A DNA stretch of 64,000 nt, taken from NCBI RefSeq assembly GCF_030811685.1, contig NZ_JAUSRF010000010.1:124001-188000 (forward strand), in the 5' to 3' direction. Every line of letters begins with the position of its first letter. Within the stretch, counting starts at the first letter, position 1. The notes under the pieces were generated by a model. The model was not told where the DNA came from and searched no databases. It saw only the letters and a list, made by a program, of their open reading frames with translations. This DNA is from Neorhizobium huautlense. GTDB lineage: Bacteria > Pseudomonadota > Alphaproteobacteria > Rhizobiales > Rhizobiaceae. The translations under genes were made by a program, and so were the position numbers. Positions 1 to 7,832 of this stretch are shown piece by piece.

Positions 1-343
1 CGCCACCTTCCATCTTCTCTCGGCCCGCCGTCTTGCGCTGATGCAGCCGTCCTCGATCATCGTCAACACGGCGCGCGGCGATGTCATCGACGAAGCGGCC
101 CTCATTCAGCTGTTGCGTGACGGAAAGATTGCCGGCGCCGGTCTAGACGTTTTTCAGAACGAGCCCGCGATCAATCCCAAGCTTCTGAAACTTGCCAAGG
201 AAGGCAAGGCGGTGCTGTTTCCGCATATGGGCTCGGCAACGCTCGAAGGCCGTATCGACATGGGCGACAAGGTGATCATCAACATCCGCGCCTATTTCGA
301 CGGACATCGCCCGCCGAACCGCGTGCTTCCCGGCCGAGACTGA
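1..343 (+). CDS. D-isomer-specific 2-hydroxyacid dehydrogenase, C-terminal part
   Basis: This is the end of a gene that starts before the window; the reading frame is open from base 2. The visible 113 residues are the C-terminal half of the NAD(P)-binding domain of the 2-hydroxyacid dehydrogenase family, which interconverts 2-keto acids and D-2-hydroxy acids in the cytosol. Diagnostic segments are NTARGDVIDEAAL, the GLDVFQNEP segment with the conserved glutamate, and FPHMGSAT with the catalytic histidine. The wording is closest to the glyoxylate/hydroxypyruvate reductase branch, but the N-terminal half is missing, so the substrate cannot be fixed. It converges on the GNAT gene that follows 10 bases later. 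Confidence 0.9.
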   Translation, partial: ATFHLLSARRLALMQPSSIIVNTARGDVIDEAALIQLLRDGKIAGAGLDVFQNEPAINPKLLKLAKEGKAVLFPHMGSATLEGRIDMGDKVIINIRAYFDGHRPPNRVLPGRD

Positions 344-353
344 TCAGCGGGGA

Positions 354-827
354 TCAGGCCAGCCGCTTCTGCATCTCGATGGACGTCGTTCGGTCAAAGC
401 CCGCATGGCGGTTTTCCGCGGTCTTCTCAAAACCCCAGCGGCCGAATGTGGCATGGTTGCCGGTAAGCTCGATGCGGGTTTCCAGCCTGAGCGCCGGCAG
501 ACCCTTTTCGCGGGCCACCTCTTCGGCCTTGGCCAGCAGTTTTCGGCCCAGTCCCTTGCCCTGAAGCGCGGGGGCAATGGCCAGCTTGCCGATATAAAGA
601 AACTTTTCCTCGGGCTTGCAGAACACGCAGCCCACCAGCTTTTCGTTCTCGATCGCCACAAAGGCGACTTCCGTTTGCGCCTTGTAGGCAAGTGCCGCCA
701 GCGTCAGCCGGTTGGCGGAAGAGGGCGGGTCGATGACGCCGTCCATATAGGCGAAAGAGGACAGGATCAGTGCAAAGAGTTCGTCCCAGCGCTGGAAGCC
801 GGTTTCGATACGGATGATCTCGGTCAT
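354..827 (-). CDS. GNAT family N-acetyltransferase
   Basis: A 157-residue cytosolic protein of the GNAT acyl-CoA-dependent acetyltransferase fold. The acetyl-CoA pyrophosphate loop (motif A) is visible around residues 78-96 as IGKLAIAPALQGKGLGRKLL, with the expected Q-x-x-G-x-G core, followed by an alpha helix. The C-terminal GFEKTAE stretch is the usual motif B region. The length is normal for a single-domain GNAT. Its ATG overlaps the stop of the adenylyltransferase gene by 4 bases (ATGA), so the two are probably translationally coupled and co-transcribed with recF. The acceptor substrate cannot be told from the sequence. Confidence 0.88.
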   Translation of the reverse strand: MTEIIRIETGFQRWDELFALILSSFAYMDGVIDPPSSANRLTLAALAYKAQTEVAFVAIENEKLVGCVFCKPEEKFLYIGKLAIAPALQGKGLGRKLLAKAEEVAREKGLPALRLETRIELTGNHATFGRWGFEKTAENRHAGFDRTTSIEMQKRLA

Positions 828-1594
828 TCGGCGGCGTCTTTCGTTTTGCGGCGTTTGTATTTGATCGTGTCGAAGCGGGCCGAGAGCGCGTCGTAGAGCA
901 GTAGGCGGCCGATCAGCGGCTCTCCGGTGCCAGTGATCACCTTGATCGCCTCCATGGCCATCAGCGTGCCGATGACGCCGGTCAGCGCACCGATCACGCC
1001 GGTCTCCGCACAGGCGGGCACCAGCCCCTCCGGCGGTTTTTGCGGAAACAGGTCGCGATAGGTCGGCAAAAGCACACCGTCCGGCCCGGTCTCATAGGGT
1101 TTCAGCACCGTCACCGAACCGTCAAAGCGGCCAACAGCCCCCGTCACCAGCGGAATGCGCGCCGCTTCCGCCGCATCAGCGGCCATATAGCGGGTGTCAA
1201 AGTTGTCGGATCCGTCAATCAGCAGATCGAATTTTTGCAGATGATTTGCCGCCCAGACGTTTGAAAACCGCTCCTCGAACGTAATCACCCGCACATGCGG
1301 GTTCAGCCGGGCAATCGTCTTGCGTGCGCTCGCCGTCTTTTCCTCGCCCACCGTGCCAGTGTCATGAATCACCTGCCGTTGCAGGTTGGAAAGCGAAACA
1401 TGGTCGCCATCGGCAAAGGCCAGCGTGCCGATGCCGGCGGCGGCCAGATACAGCAGAACCGGCGCGCCAAGGCCACCGGCGCCGATCACCATCACCCGCG
1501 CGTTTTTCAGCGCCTGCTGCCCCGTGCCGCCGATTTCCGGCAGCAGGATATGACGGCGATAGCGTTCGATTTCTTCCGTGGTCAGTGCGTCCAT
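824..1594 (-). CDS. moeB: MoeB/ThiF-type adenylyltransferase (HesA/MoeB/ThiF family)
   Basis: A 256-residue E1-like enzyme that adenylates the C-terminal glycine of a ubiquitin-like sulfur carrier (MoaD for molybdopterin, or ThiS for thiamine). The nucleotide-binding glycine loop is GAGGLGAPVL near residue 38, followed by the ADGDHVSLSNLQRQ segment with the conserved Asp, Asn and Arg. The cysteine of the crossover loop is kept (VPACAETGVIG). The two zinc-binding CxxC pairs of E. coli MoeB are not present: the first position reads TYRD and the C-terminal one KRRKTKD. There is no rhodanese domain. It lies 39 bases downstream of recF and overlaps the GNAT gene. MoeB is my best guess; ThiF is the alternative. 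Confidence 0.82.
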   Translation of the reverse strand: MDALTTEEIERYRRHILLPEIGGTGQQALKNARVMVIGAGGLGAPVLLYLAAAGIGTLAFADGDHVSLSNLQRQVIHDTGTVGEEKTASARKTIARLNPHVRVITFEERFSNVWAANHLQKFDLLIDGSDNFDTRYMAADAAEAARIPLVTGAVGRFDGSVTVLKPYETGPDGVLLPTYRDLFPQKPPEGLVPACAETGVIGALTGVIGTLMAMEAIKVITGTGEPLIGRLLLYDALSARFDTIKYKRRKTKDAAE

Positions 1595-1633
1595 GACACT
1601 ATCCTACCACCGGCACACGGTTTGAATAGCGGT

Positions 1634-2755
1634 TCATCCCGCAATGCCGCCATGCTCGACGGTCAGGAACTGTGCGCGTTCGCCCAGTGCCGAAAACATC
1701 TCGCGGTCGGTGCCGGTCATGAAAGCCTGCCCGCCGAGATCATGCACCAGATCGAACAATGCCGCCCGCCGGCCTTCGTCCAGATGCGCGGCAATCTCAT
1801 CTAGCAGCAGAACCGGGGCGTATCCTGTCATGTTGGCGGTCAGCCGCGCATGCGCCAGAATCAGCCCCACCAGCAGTGCCTTCTGCTCGCCGGTGGAGCA
1901 GCGTGCCGCATCCATATCCTTGTCGCGGTGGCGCACCAGCAGGTCCACACGGTGCGGCCCGGTCAATGTGCGGCCGGCGGCAGCATCGCGACGACGCCCC
2001 TCCTCCAGCATGAAGCAGAAATCCTCTTCGAGATCGGCGAACGGCCGGTCGGCAGCCTCGTCCAGAAACCCGCTCAATTGCAGGTCGGGCGAGGGGAAAG
2101 GCGAGGCATCGCTCTCGGCAATCAGGGCCGTCAGCAGGCCCAGCATTTCCCGCCGCGCCGCCGCCATGGAAATCCCGAGCTCGGCCATCTGCACCTCGAT
2201 GGCCGAAAGCCAGGCCGGATCGAACCGACCTTCGGAAAGCAGCTTGTTGCGGCTGCGCATGGCGCGCTCGTAATCGGCGGCGCGGCGCCCATGGGCGGGG
2301 TCAAGCGACAGCACCAGCCGATCGAGAAAACGGCGGCGGTCGGAGGAGGAGCCGGTAAACAGCCCGTCCATGGCAGGCGTCAGCCACAATACGTTCAGAT
2401 GGTCGGTCAGTTCCTCGACAGAGCGTGCCGGCGTGCCATTGAGGCGCAGCCGACGCGCCTGGCTTTCTCCGTCGCCATCCAGCCCGGTGCCGATCGCCAC
2501 CTCGCCCTCACGGCCCTCGACATCGGCAAAAACGCTGAAACCGCCGGTGGCGCCTACGCGGGTCACATCGGAAAGGGTGGCGCGACGCAGGCCACGACCG
2601 GGGGAGAGAAAGGAGACGGCTTCCAGCAGATTGGTCTTGCCGGCCCCGTTATTGCCGGTCAGCACCACGTGCCGCCCGTCGAGCGAAAGCGAGGCTTCGG
2701 CATAATTGCGGAAGTCGGTCAGCTTCAGGCGGGACAGGGAGGTTTTTTCAGCCAT
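1634..2755 (-). CDS. recF: DNA replication and repair protein RecF
   Basis: A 373-residue SMC-like ATPase that binds gapped DNA and, with RecO and RecR, loads RecA at stalled forks. The Walker A motif is GNNGAGKTNL near residue 34, the ABC-type signature is STGEQKALL, and Walker B is PVLLLDEIAAHLD. The N terminus LKLTDFRNY is the hallmark of RecF. Length is normal for the family. It is the first gene of a recF-moeB-GNAT minus-strand cluster. The usual dnaA-dnaN-recF arrangement is not seen here; recF stands apart from dnaA/dnaN, at least within this window. Confidence 0.96.
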   Translation of the reverse strand: MAEKTSLSRLKLTDFRNYAEASLSLDGRHVVLTGNNGAGKTNLLEAVSFLSPGRGLRRATLSDVTRVGATGGFSVFADVEGREGEVAIGTGLDGDGESQARRLRLNGTPARSVEELTDHLNVLWLTPAMDGLFTGSSSDRRRFLDRLVLSLDPAHGRRAADYERAMRSRNKLLSEGRFDPAWLSAIEVQMAELGISMAAARREMLGLLTALIAESDASPFPSPDLQLSGFLDEAADRPFADLEEDFCFMLEEGRRRDAAAGRTLTGPHRVDLLVRHRDKDMDAARCSTGEQKALLVGLILAHARLTANMTGYAPVLLLDEIAAHLDEGRRAALFDLVHDLGGQAFMTGTDREMFSALGERAQFLTVEHGGIAG

Positions 2756-2882
2756 CGCGATTCGTGCTTGTCGTTCAGGAGGAGCTAAGGATTTGCGCGC
2801 CGGATAGCAAGTTTTGTGTTGGAAGGTGATTACCTTCCTTTAAATCTCGCTTTTTCCGTGGGGCATTCCGCGACCTTTCCTG

Positions 2883-3000
2883 CGTCATCCCGGCCTTGTG
2901 CCGGGATCCAGCAGCGCCGCGTCTGCGGCGCGATAGACTCCATGACGGTGGCCCCGAAGAAATAGTTCTCTCACCGCGCGGACGCGCGGTGGCTGGATTT
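2883..3000. repeat. RIME-like intergenic palindromic repeat, copy 1
   Basis: About 118 bases built from nested palindromes: a 5' hairpin around ATCCCGGC...GCCGGGAT, a second around GCCGCGTCTGCGGCG, and a third around ACCGCGCGGACGCGCGGT. The same sequence, with small changes, occurs in inverted orientation at 23467-23583. The layout of two or three large palindromes in roughly 110 bases matches what is known of the Rhizobium-specific intergenic mosaic elements (RIME). It lies in the gap upstream of recF and has no coding content. A further perfect hairpin (8-bp stem, GAA loop) follows at 3011-3029. Confidence 0.7.
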
Positions 3001-3209
3001 CTGTGACATACCTCGCGTGAAACGCGAGGGACAGGATGACGCAGAGAAGAGAGCGCATTGCCCCCAAATTGACAAAAGCCCGTGGACGTTTTCGCCCCTC
3101 GATTCAACGATATCAACACGTTGACTCCGAGTTCATCCCCGCATTTGCGAGCCGTGGCATAATCCATCCTGCTTCCGTTGCCAGAGTGTTTCGCGAGACG
3201 TTCGCGGGC

Positions 3210-3500
3210 AGACGGAGGCCGGCGCCTTTGGTCGAACCGTAAGGTGCAGCAAGATCAGGGGAGGTGAAACCCGTGGGTGGCGGCGGTAACGCCAAGACCT
3301 TATCAAGCCTTCCCCCGGCAGCCATGCCGGGTTCGGTTTAGCCGTGCAAGTGGCAGGTCCGCCCGAAAGGTGGACGCGAATGAAGTCACGCAGTGAGGCG
3401 AGGGAAGCACCTGTAGGGGGGACACCCCGAAAAGACGCCGAAGGCCACGCGAACGCAGATTTGTATCTGCAAATACCTCGTGCTGCCGCCGGCAACTGGC
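3210..3500 (+). ncRNA. Candidate large structured RNA, element A
   Basis: A gene-free stretch with an unusual density of hairpins. Seen directly: GCGCCTT/AAGGTGC (3222-3247), GGCG-GTAA-CGCC with a GNRA loop (near 3282-3293), CCCGGC/GCCGGG (3314-3331), GTCCGCC/GGTGGAC (3358-3374), TCAC/GTGA (3386-3396), GGGG/CCCC (3416-3428) and GCAGAT/ATCTGC (3455-3470). A longer pairing GGGGAGG/CCTTCCCC encloses the second hairpin. GNRA-capped stems around unpaired purine-rich joints are typical of large folded RNAs such as group II intron domain I, but I find no intron domain V and no reverse transcriptase. A CATAAT box at 3159-3164 could be its -10. Strand is inferred from the GNRA loops. Open frames here have no recognisable protein content. 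Family unknown. Confidence 0.45.
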
Positions 3501-3660
3501 GACATAAAAAATCCACTCCCGCTAAAACAACAAGAACTCATAATTAACGAAAGGTCAGTATCCATGGCTAACGGCACGTTAATCAGTCGCTCCCAGAAAT
3601 AGCGCCAAGGGCAGGTGCAGGGAGAGGTTGCGCCAAACAGTCATTCGATGGGGGAATTTT

Positions 3661-5154
3661 ATGAGCGACCATAAATCGGCACTGAACGAACGTCTCGATT
3701 TCGTAAGCCTCGGTGCCGCAGAACGCGGCCATCTGGCCAATGTGCGCCCGCTGGTGGCACAGGCTGTCGATGGTGCGCTCGACAATTTTTACAAAAAGGC
3801 CAAGGCGCATCCACATACCGCAAAGTTTTTCGCCAATGATGCGCATATCGCCCATGCCAAGGGCCGGCAGGCGAGCCACTGGGATGTCATCGCATCAGGC
3901 CGTTACGACGACAGCTATGTCGAAGCAGTCTCGACCATTGGCCGCACCCATGCCCGCCTCGGGCTCGAGCCGCGCTGGTATATCGGTGGCTATGCAATGA
4001 TCCTCGACGGCATCATGCGTGCCGTCATCCAGAATGAGATGAAGGGTTTCTTCGTCGAGAAGAAAGCCAAGGTTGTGTCCGAACACCTGTCGGCTGTCGT
4101 CAAGGCAGCAATGGTGGATATGGATTACGCCATCTCGGTCTATCTGCAGGTCTTGAGCGATGAACGTGCCAAGGCGGAAGCCGAGCGGGCGGTTGCCAAG
4201 GCGGAACAGGATGCCGCGCTGGATGCGCTCGACGCCTGTCTGAAAAGCCTCGCCGGTGGCGACCTGACCTCGGAAATCCGTCAGGAACTGGCCACCAATT
4301 TTGCGGCTCTGCGCCAGAATTACAATTCCTCGGTCGCCTCGCTCGATACCGCCATGCGTGATATCGCCGGTTCCGTCGATCAGGTCCGCGCCGAAGTCGG
4401 CGATATTTCGTCGGCCGCCGACAACATGGCAAGACGCACCGAACAGCAGGCGGCGGCGCTCGAACAAACTGCGGCAGCGCTGGAAGAGATCACCGCGCTG
4501 TCCGGCCAGTCGGCAAGGCGGACAAAGGAAGTCCAGCAGATCATCCGCGAATCCGCCGCCGAAACCCAGAAGAACGGTCAGGTGGTGGAAGAAGCCGTTA
4601 CCGCCATGGGCGATATCGCCGAATCCTCGCAGAAGATGACGCAGATCATCGGCGCCATCGATGAAATCGCCTTCCAGACCAATCTTCTGGCGTTGAATGC
4701 CGGCGTCGAGGCCGCCCGTGCCGGTGAGCAGGGCAAGGGATTTGCCGTCGTCGCGCAGGAAGTGCGTGAACTGGCGCAGCGTTCTGCGGCCGCTGCCAAG
4801 GAAATCAAGGAACTGATTGACCGCTCCTCGGGCGACGTGCAGCGCGGCGTCAATCTCGTCAACCGCGCCGGTGAGGCGCTGACCGGCATCGGCACGCGGG
4901 TGAAGGCGATCGACGAACATATCGCCTCGATCGCGCAATCGGCGCAGGAACAGGCGTCGGGTATCGATGAGATCAACGCCTCGGTGCGCTCGATGGACCA
5001 GATCACCCAGCAGAATGCCGCGCTGATGGAAGAGACCAATGCGTCTGCCCAGAGCCTTGTCGGCATCTCCAACACGCTTGCCGCGCTGGTTGCCCGTTTC
5101 CGCACTCGCTCAGTGCAGAACACGCATCAGGAGCGGCCGCGTCTGCAGGCATAA
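3661..5154 (+). CDS. Globin-coupled methyl-accepting chemoreceptor (HemAT-like)
   Basis: A 497-residue soluble chemoreceptor. Residues 1-165 are a protoglobin sensor domain with the hallmark [15 protein letters not shown], where the His is the likely haem ligand, so it should sense oxygen or another diatomic gas. Residues 230 to the end are an MCP signalling hairpin whose tip reads [20 protein letters not shown], the segment that contacts CheA and CheW. No transmembrane helices are present, so it acts in the cytoplasm. I choose the ATG at 3661, preceded by a GGGGG tract 7 bases upstream, over an in-frame start at 3628. The gene stands alone: no che genes are nearby. The C terminus carries no obvious CheR-binding pentapeptide. 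Confidence 0.93.
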   Translation: MSDHKSALNERLDFVSLGAAERGHLANVRPLVAQAVDGALDNFYKKAKAHPHTAKFFANDAHIAHAKGRQASHWDVIASGRYDDSYVEAVSTIGRTHARLGLEPRWYIGGYAMILDGIMRAVIQNEMKGFFVEKKAKVVSEHLSAVVKAAMVDMDYAISVYLQVLSDERAKAEAERAVAKAEQDAALDALDACLKSLAGGDLTSEIRQELATNFAALRQNYNSSVASLDTAMRDIAGSVDQVRAEVGDISSAADNMARRTEQQAAALEQTAAALEEITALSGQSARRTKEVQQIIRESAAETQKNGQVVEEAVTAMGDIAESSQKMTQIIGAIDEIAFQTNLLALNAGVEAARAGEQGKGFAVVAQEVRELAQRSAAAAKEIKELIDRSSGDVQRGVNLVNRAGEALTGIGTRVKAIDEHIASIAQSAQEQASGIDEINASVRSMDQITQQNAALMEETNASAQSLVGISNTLAALVARFRTRSVQNTHQERPRLQA

Positions 5155-5227
5155 AAAGCCGATATGTCAAAACAAACCGATCAATAATCACGTATTGCGG
5201 CATCTGACCGATCAAGGCAAAGAAAGA

Positions 5228-5265
5228 TGGCGCCACGGCATGTCCGGCGCCATTGATATTTTCAG
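5228..5265 (+). terminator. Probable terminator of the globin-coupled chemoreceptor gene
   Basis: An ATGGCGCC/GGCGCCAT stem (8 bp) with an 11-base loop, followed by TGATATTTTC. It sits 73 bases after the chemoreceptor stop codon. The T tract is interrupted, so it is a moderate intrinsic terminator at best. Confidence 0.5.
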
Positions 5266-5370
5266 GTTGCGATAATTTCATCAGATTTTGAAAAAATCCA
5301 TCTTTCAGATCGGACCGATGTTTTGCGTGATTTCAAGTCCAGACGCGGCCTGTTGCTGCAGCGCTTTCTC

Positions 5371-5520
5371 ATGAAAACCAGCCGTGCCGTGACGGCAATG
5401 CTGCTCAAGCCGCTGCATTGGCTCACCTGCGGCCTTGCCATGTGCCTTGCGGTTTTCCTCGCCGGTACGCTGATCCTCATTGAGCAAAAAGTCGCCCGCA
5501 GCCGTCATACGGCAGCCTGA
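5371..5520 (+). CDS. Small hypothetical membrane protein (49 aa)
   Basis: A possible 49-residue protein with one strongly hydrophobic segment (WLTCGLAMCLAVFLAGTLIL, about residues 15-34), flanked by basic residues and ending in RSRHTAA. An upstream in-frame start at 5323 would give 65 residues. No convincing ribosome-binding site precedes the ATG. The reading frame lies alone between the chemoreceptor terminator and slyX, in the same direction. I do not recognise a family. It could be a real small membrane peptide or a chance frame in a 437-base gap. Confidence 0.35.
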   Translation: MKTSRAVTAMLLKPLHWLTCGLAMCLAVFLAGTLILIEQKVARSRHTAA

Positions 5521-5592
5521 TCAGGGCATTCCGTTTTCCGGCCCGATGGGTTAGGCATGACCCGAACGCAGAGGCAAAAAAGGAAGAGTGCC

Positions 5593-5799
5593 GTGAGCAA
5601 TGAGGACCGGTTGATAAAACTGGAAGAACTGGCGGCGCATCAGGCCAAGGTGATCGAGGAACTGTCGGATCAGCTGGCCGAACAGTGGAAGGTCGTCGAG
5701 CAGACCCGTGCCAAGCTCGATCGCCTGACCGAGCGTTTTCTGTCGCTGGAAGAAACCACGCTCGACGCCCCTGCCATCACCCGTCCGCCGCATTATTGA
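5593..5799 (+). CDS. slyX: SlyX family protein
   Basis: A 68-residue protein, almost entirely a heptad coiled coil (DRLIKLEELAAHQAKVIEEL and on), ending in the RPPHY tail that marks the SlyX family. The cellular role of SlyX is not established. I choose the GTG at 5593, which has AGGAAG 6 bases upstream, over an ATG at 5557 that would add a basic 12-residue leader. It ends 12 bases before the convergent LtrA-family gene. Confidence 0.85.
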   Translation: MSNEDRLIKLEELAAHQAKVIEELSDQLAEQWKVVEQTRAKLDRLTERFLSLEETTLDAPAITRPPHY

Positions 5800-5811
5800 G
5801 ACGAATTCCGG

Positions 5812-6990
5812 TCAGGCGGCATCGCGTCTCAGGTTCCTGAGCGCCAGGTATTCCCACACCGCCACCATAAGAAGCGTCAGGCTGGCCAGTATCTGGATCA
5901 GGAAATTGGCGGCAAAGGGCACGATCAGAAATCCGACGAGCAGCACGGCTATGCCGGCGCAATGTGACCAAGGCATCAGCCGGGACGATACGGTCTTCAT
6001 CCACAAAGTGCCGGCCAGATAAAGCACCGGCCCGCCAAGTACCGCAATGGCGTGGTTGTAACCGCCCTTTTCCAGCGGATGCGCCAGTGAAAAATCCTCG
6101 CCGACCGCCGTCAGGATGATGCCGGCCACGATCGGCAGGTGGCCGTAGGTGAAAAGATAATCGGCGGTCGCCTGCGGCTCGGCATCCTCCTCCGCCTTGT
6201 CGGCTGCCCGTTCCTGCCCGTCATGAAAATACAGCCACCACATCAGAACGGTCGACAGGAAGGCGCAGAAAAGCACCAGCGGCGTCATGGTGCTGTCTAA
6301 ATGGCTGGAAGCCGTCTTGCCGGTGGTCAGAATGGTTTCGCCAAGCGCGATGATCACGAAAAGCGCGCAGCGTTCGGCCAGATGTTCGCCATTAATGTCG
6401 AGCGTTTCCTGCGGCGCAGACCCCAGGCCGGGCAGCCAGTAACGGATCAGTGGCGCGATATATTCGATCGCCAGCGCCGCGATCCAGAGTGTTACGCGCA
6501 TCTCTTTTTCGGCAAGTCCGCCGGCGATCCAGAAGCCGCAAGAGATCACCAGCCACACTGTGATGCGCTGAAACGTGCGATAGGATTCGTCGTCCGTGCC
6601 GCTGAAGGCGTAAAGCGCAAACAGCGATCGCGATAGCTGCATACCGGAATAGGCGATCGCGAAAACGAGCCCCAGATCGGTAAAAGCTTTTGGTAGCGCG
6701 ATTGCCAGCACCACACCAAAAAACATCAGCACGAACAGCAGCAGCCGCACCGGCACGATTTCGGCATCCAGCAGATTGGTGACCCAAGTCGTGTGGATCC
6801 ACACCCACCAGAGCGCAAAAATGAACAGCAACGCTTCGGCGGCAATGCCAAAGGAAAAATCGGATGCCAGCGTTTCTGACAACTGGATCAGTGCGAAGAC
6901 GAACACGAGATCGAAGAACAGTTCCGGGAAACTGGCCTTGGTCGAATCCTTGTCGTCCTTGCGGAGCCAGTGGTGCTTTCTGTCGGCCAT
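5812..6990 (-). CDS. Low temperature requirement A (LtrA) family membrane protein
   Basis: A 392-residue inner-membrane protein with about ten to eleven hydrophobic segments. The N-terminal signature FPELFFDLVFVFALIQLS, rich in F and acidic residues, is typical of the LtrA family, as is the internal RCALFVIIALGETILTTG. LtrA was named for a Listeria gene needed for growth in the cold; its biochemical function is not known. The start is set at the ATG at 6990 (MADRKHHW); an upstream in-frame extension to 7101 reads as basic, non-conserved sequence. It is convergent with slyX and divergent from the LysE-type exporter gene. Confidence 0.88.
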   Translation of the reverse strand: MADRKHHWLRKDDKDSTKASFPELFFDLVFVFALIQLSETLASDFSFGIAAEALLFIFALWWVWIHTTWVTNLLDAEIVPVRLLLFVLMFFGVVLAIALPKAFTDLGLVFAIAYSGMQLSRSLFALYAFSGTDDESYRTFQRITVWLVISCGFWIAGGLAEKEMRVTLWIAALAIEYIAPLIRYWLPGLGSAPQETLDINGEHLAERCALFVIIALGETILTTGKTASSHLDSTMTPLVLFCAFLSTVLMWWLYFHDGQERAADKAEEDAEPQATADYLFTYGHLPIVAGIILTAVGEDFSLAHPLEKGGYNHAIAVLGGPVLYLAGTLWMKTVSSRLMPWSHCAGIAVLLVGFLIVPFAANFLIQILASLTLLMVAVWEYLALRNLRRDAA

Positions 6991-7186
6991 GAATGTTTTC
7001 CGGTAATGTGGCGGGCGGGGTAGGTGCAATCTAGCGCGGCAATGCAAAAGGGCAGGGGCGGGTTGCGCCGGCTGACGAATAATTCTCCGCGCCGGTGGCA
7101 TTGACCGATGTCAAGGAGAGCGCCGCATGCCATGGTAGATCTTGAGCGCGCCGGACGGTTCCGGTGATCGTTTCCTAAGGTTTTCC

Positions 7187-7771
7187 GTGACGCCGCTTCA
7201 ATTCACTCTCGCCATCCTCCTCCTGCTTTGCACACCCGGCCCCACCAACACGCTGATGGCGCTTGGCGGTTATGCGCGTGGCTGGGCAAGGGCGCTGCCT
7301 TTGATCCTCGGTGAACTGGGTGGTTATCTTCTGGTCATCATCCCGGTGGCGACGCTGGCCGCGCCGTTTTTCCACGCCTATCCGCAGGCATCGCTGATCG
7401 CCAAGATCGCCGCCGTCCTCTGGGTGCTCTATCTCAGCATCCGCCTCTGGGCCTCGACGAAAAAGGCAGATGATTCGAGCGGTGAAATCTCGGTACGGCA
7501 GGTTTTTGTCACCACAGTCCTTAATCCCAAGGCGCTGATCATCGCATTGGTGATCATGCCCCATGGCGACCTGATGGTGCTGGCGCCGTGGCTGCTCCTG
7601 TTTGCCGGCCTCGTCCTCTTCGCCGCCAATGGCTGGATCGTCTTCGGCCGCCTGATGCGCGGCACGCGCGGTTTCGAAATCAAACCGCTGGTGATCCGTC
7701 GGGTCGCTGCCGCCTGTCTGCTATTGTTTGCGATCATCCTCGCCAGCTCATCCATCCAGTCGCTGGCGTAA
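7187..7771 (+). CDS. LysE/RhtB family transporter
   Basis: A 194-residue inner-membrane protein with five to six hydrophobic segments. The N-terminal LLLLCTPGPTNTLMALGG is the LysE/RhtB signature (normally xTPGPxN near the end of helix 1), and NPKALIIAL corresponds to the conserved NPK motif in the middle of the family. Members export amino acids or related small molecules; the substrate is not predictable here. I favour the GTG at 7187, with an AAGG tract 6 bases upstream, over a TTG at 7142. A bidirectional terminator follows and separates it from the convergent dnaJ. Confidence 0.85.
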   Translation: MTPLQFTLAILLLLCTPGPTNTLMALGGYARGWARALPLILGELGGYLLVIIPVATLAAPFFHAYPQASLIAKIAAVLWVLYLSIRLWASTKKADDSSGEISVRQVFVTTVLNPKALIIALVIMPHGDLMVLAPWLLLFAGLVLFAANGWIVFGRLMRGTRGFEIKPLVIRRVAAACLLLFAIILASSSIQSLA

Positions 7772-7783
7772 AAATCGCCCAAC

Positions 7784-7813
7784 AAAAAAGCCGCCCTTGC
7801 GAGGCGGCTTTTT
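7784..7813. terminator. Bidirectional intrinsic terminator between the LysE-type gene and dnaJ
   Basis: A perfect GCCGCC/GGCGGC stem with a 7-base loop, preceded by six A and followed by five T. It can therefore end transcripts from both convergent genes. Confidence 0.88.
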
Positions 7814-7832
7814 GCATGATGATTTCGATCGA

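Noticed and set aside
3133..3516. 127-codon minus-strand open frame across element A
   Set aside because: The translation is Arg/Pro/Cys-rich with no domain, and the DNA is better explained as nested hairpins. No ribosome-binding site is seen.
5593..5799. SlyX gene as a host-factor or haemolysin-activator gene
   Set aside because: The name resembles SlyA, but the protein is a short coiled coil ending RPPHY, unrelated to the MarR-type SlyA regulator.
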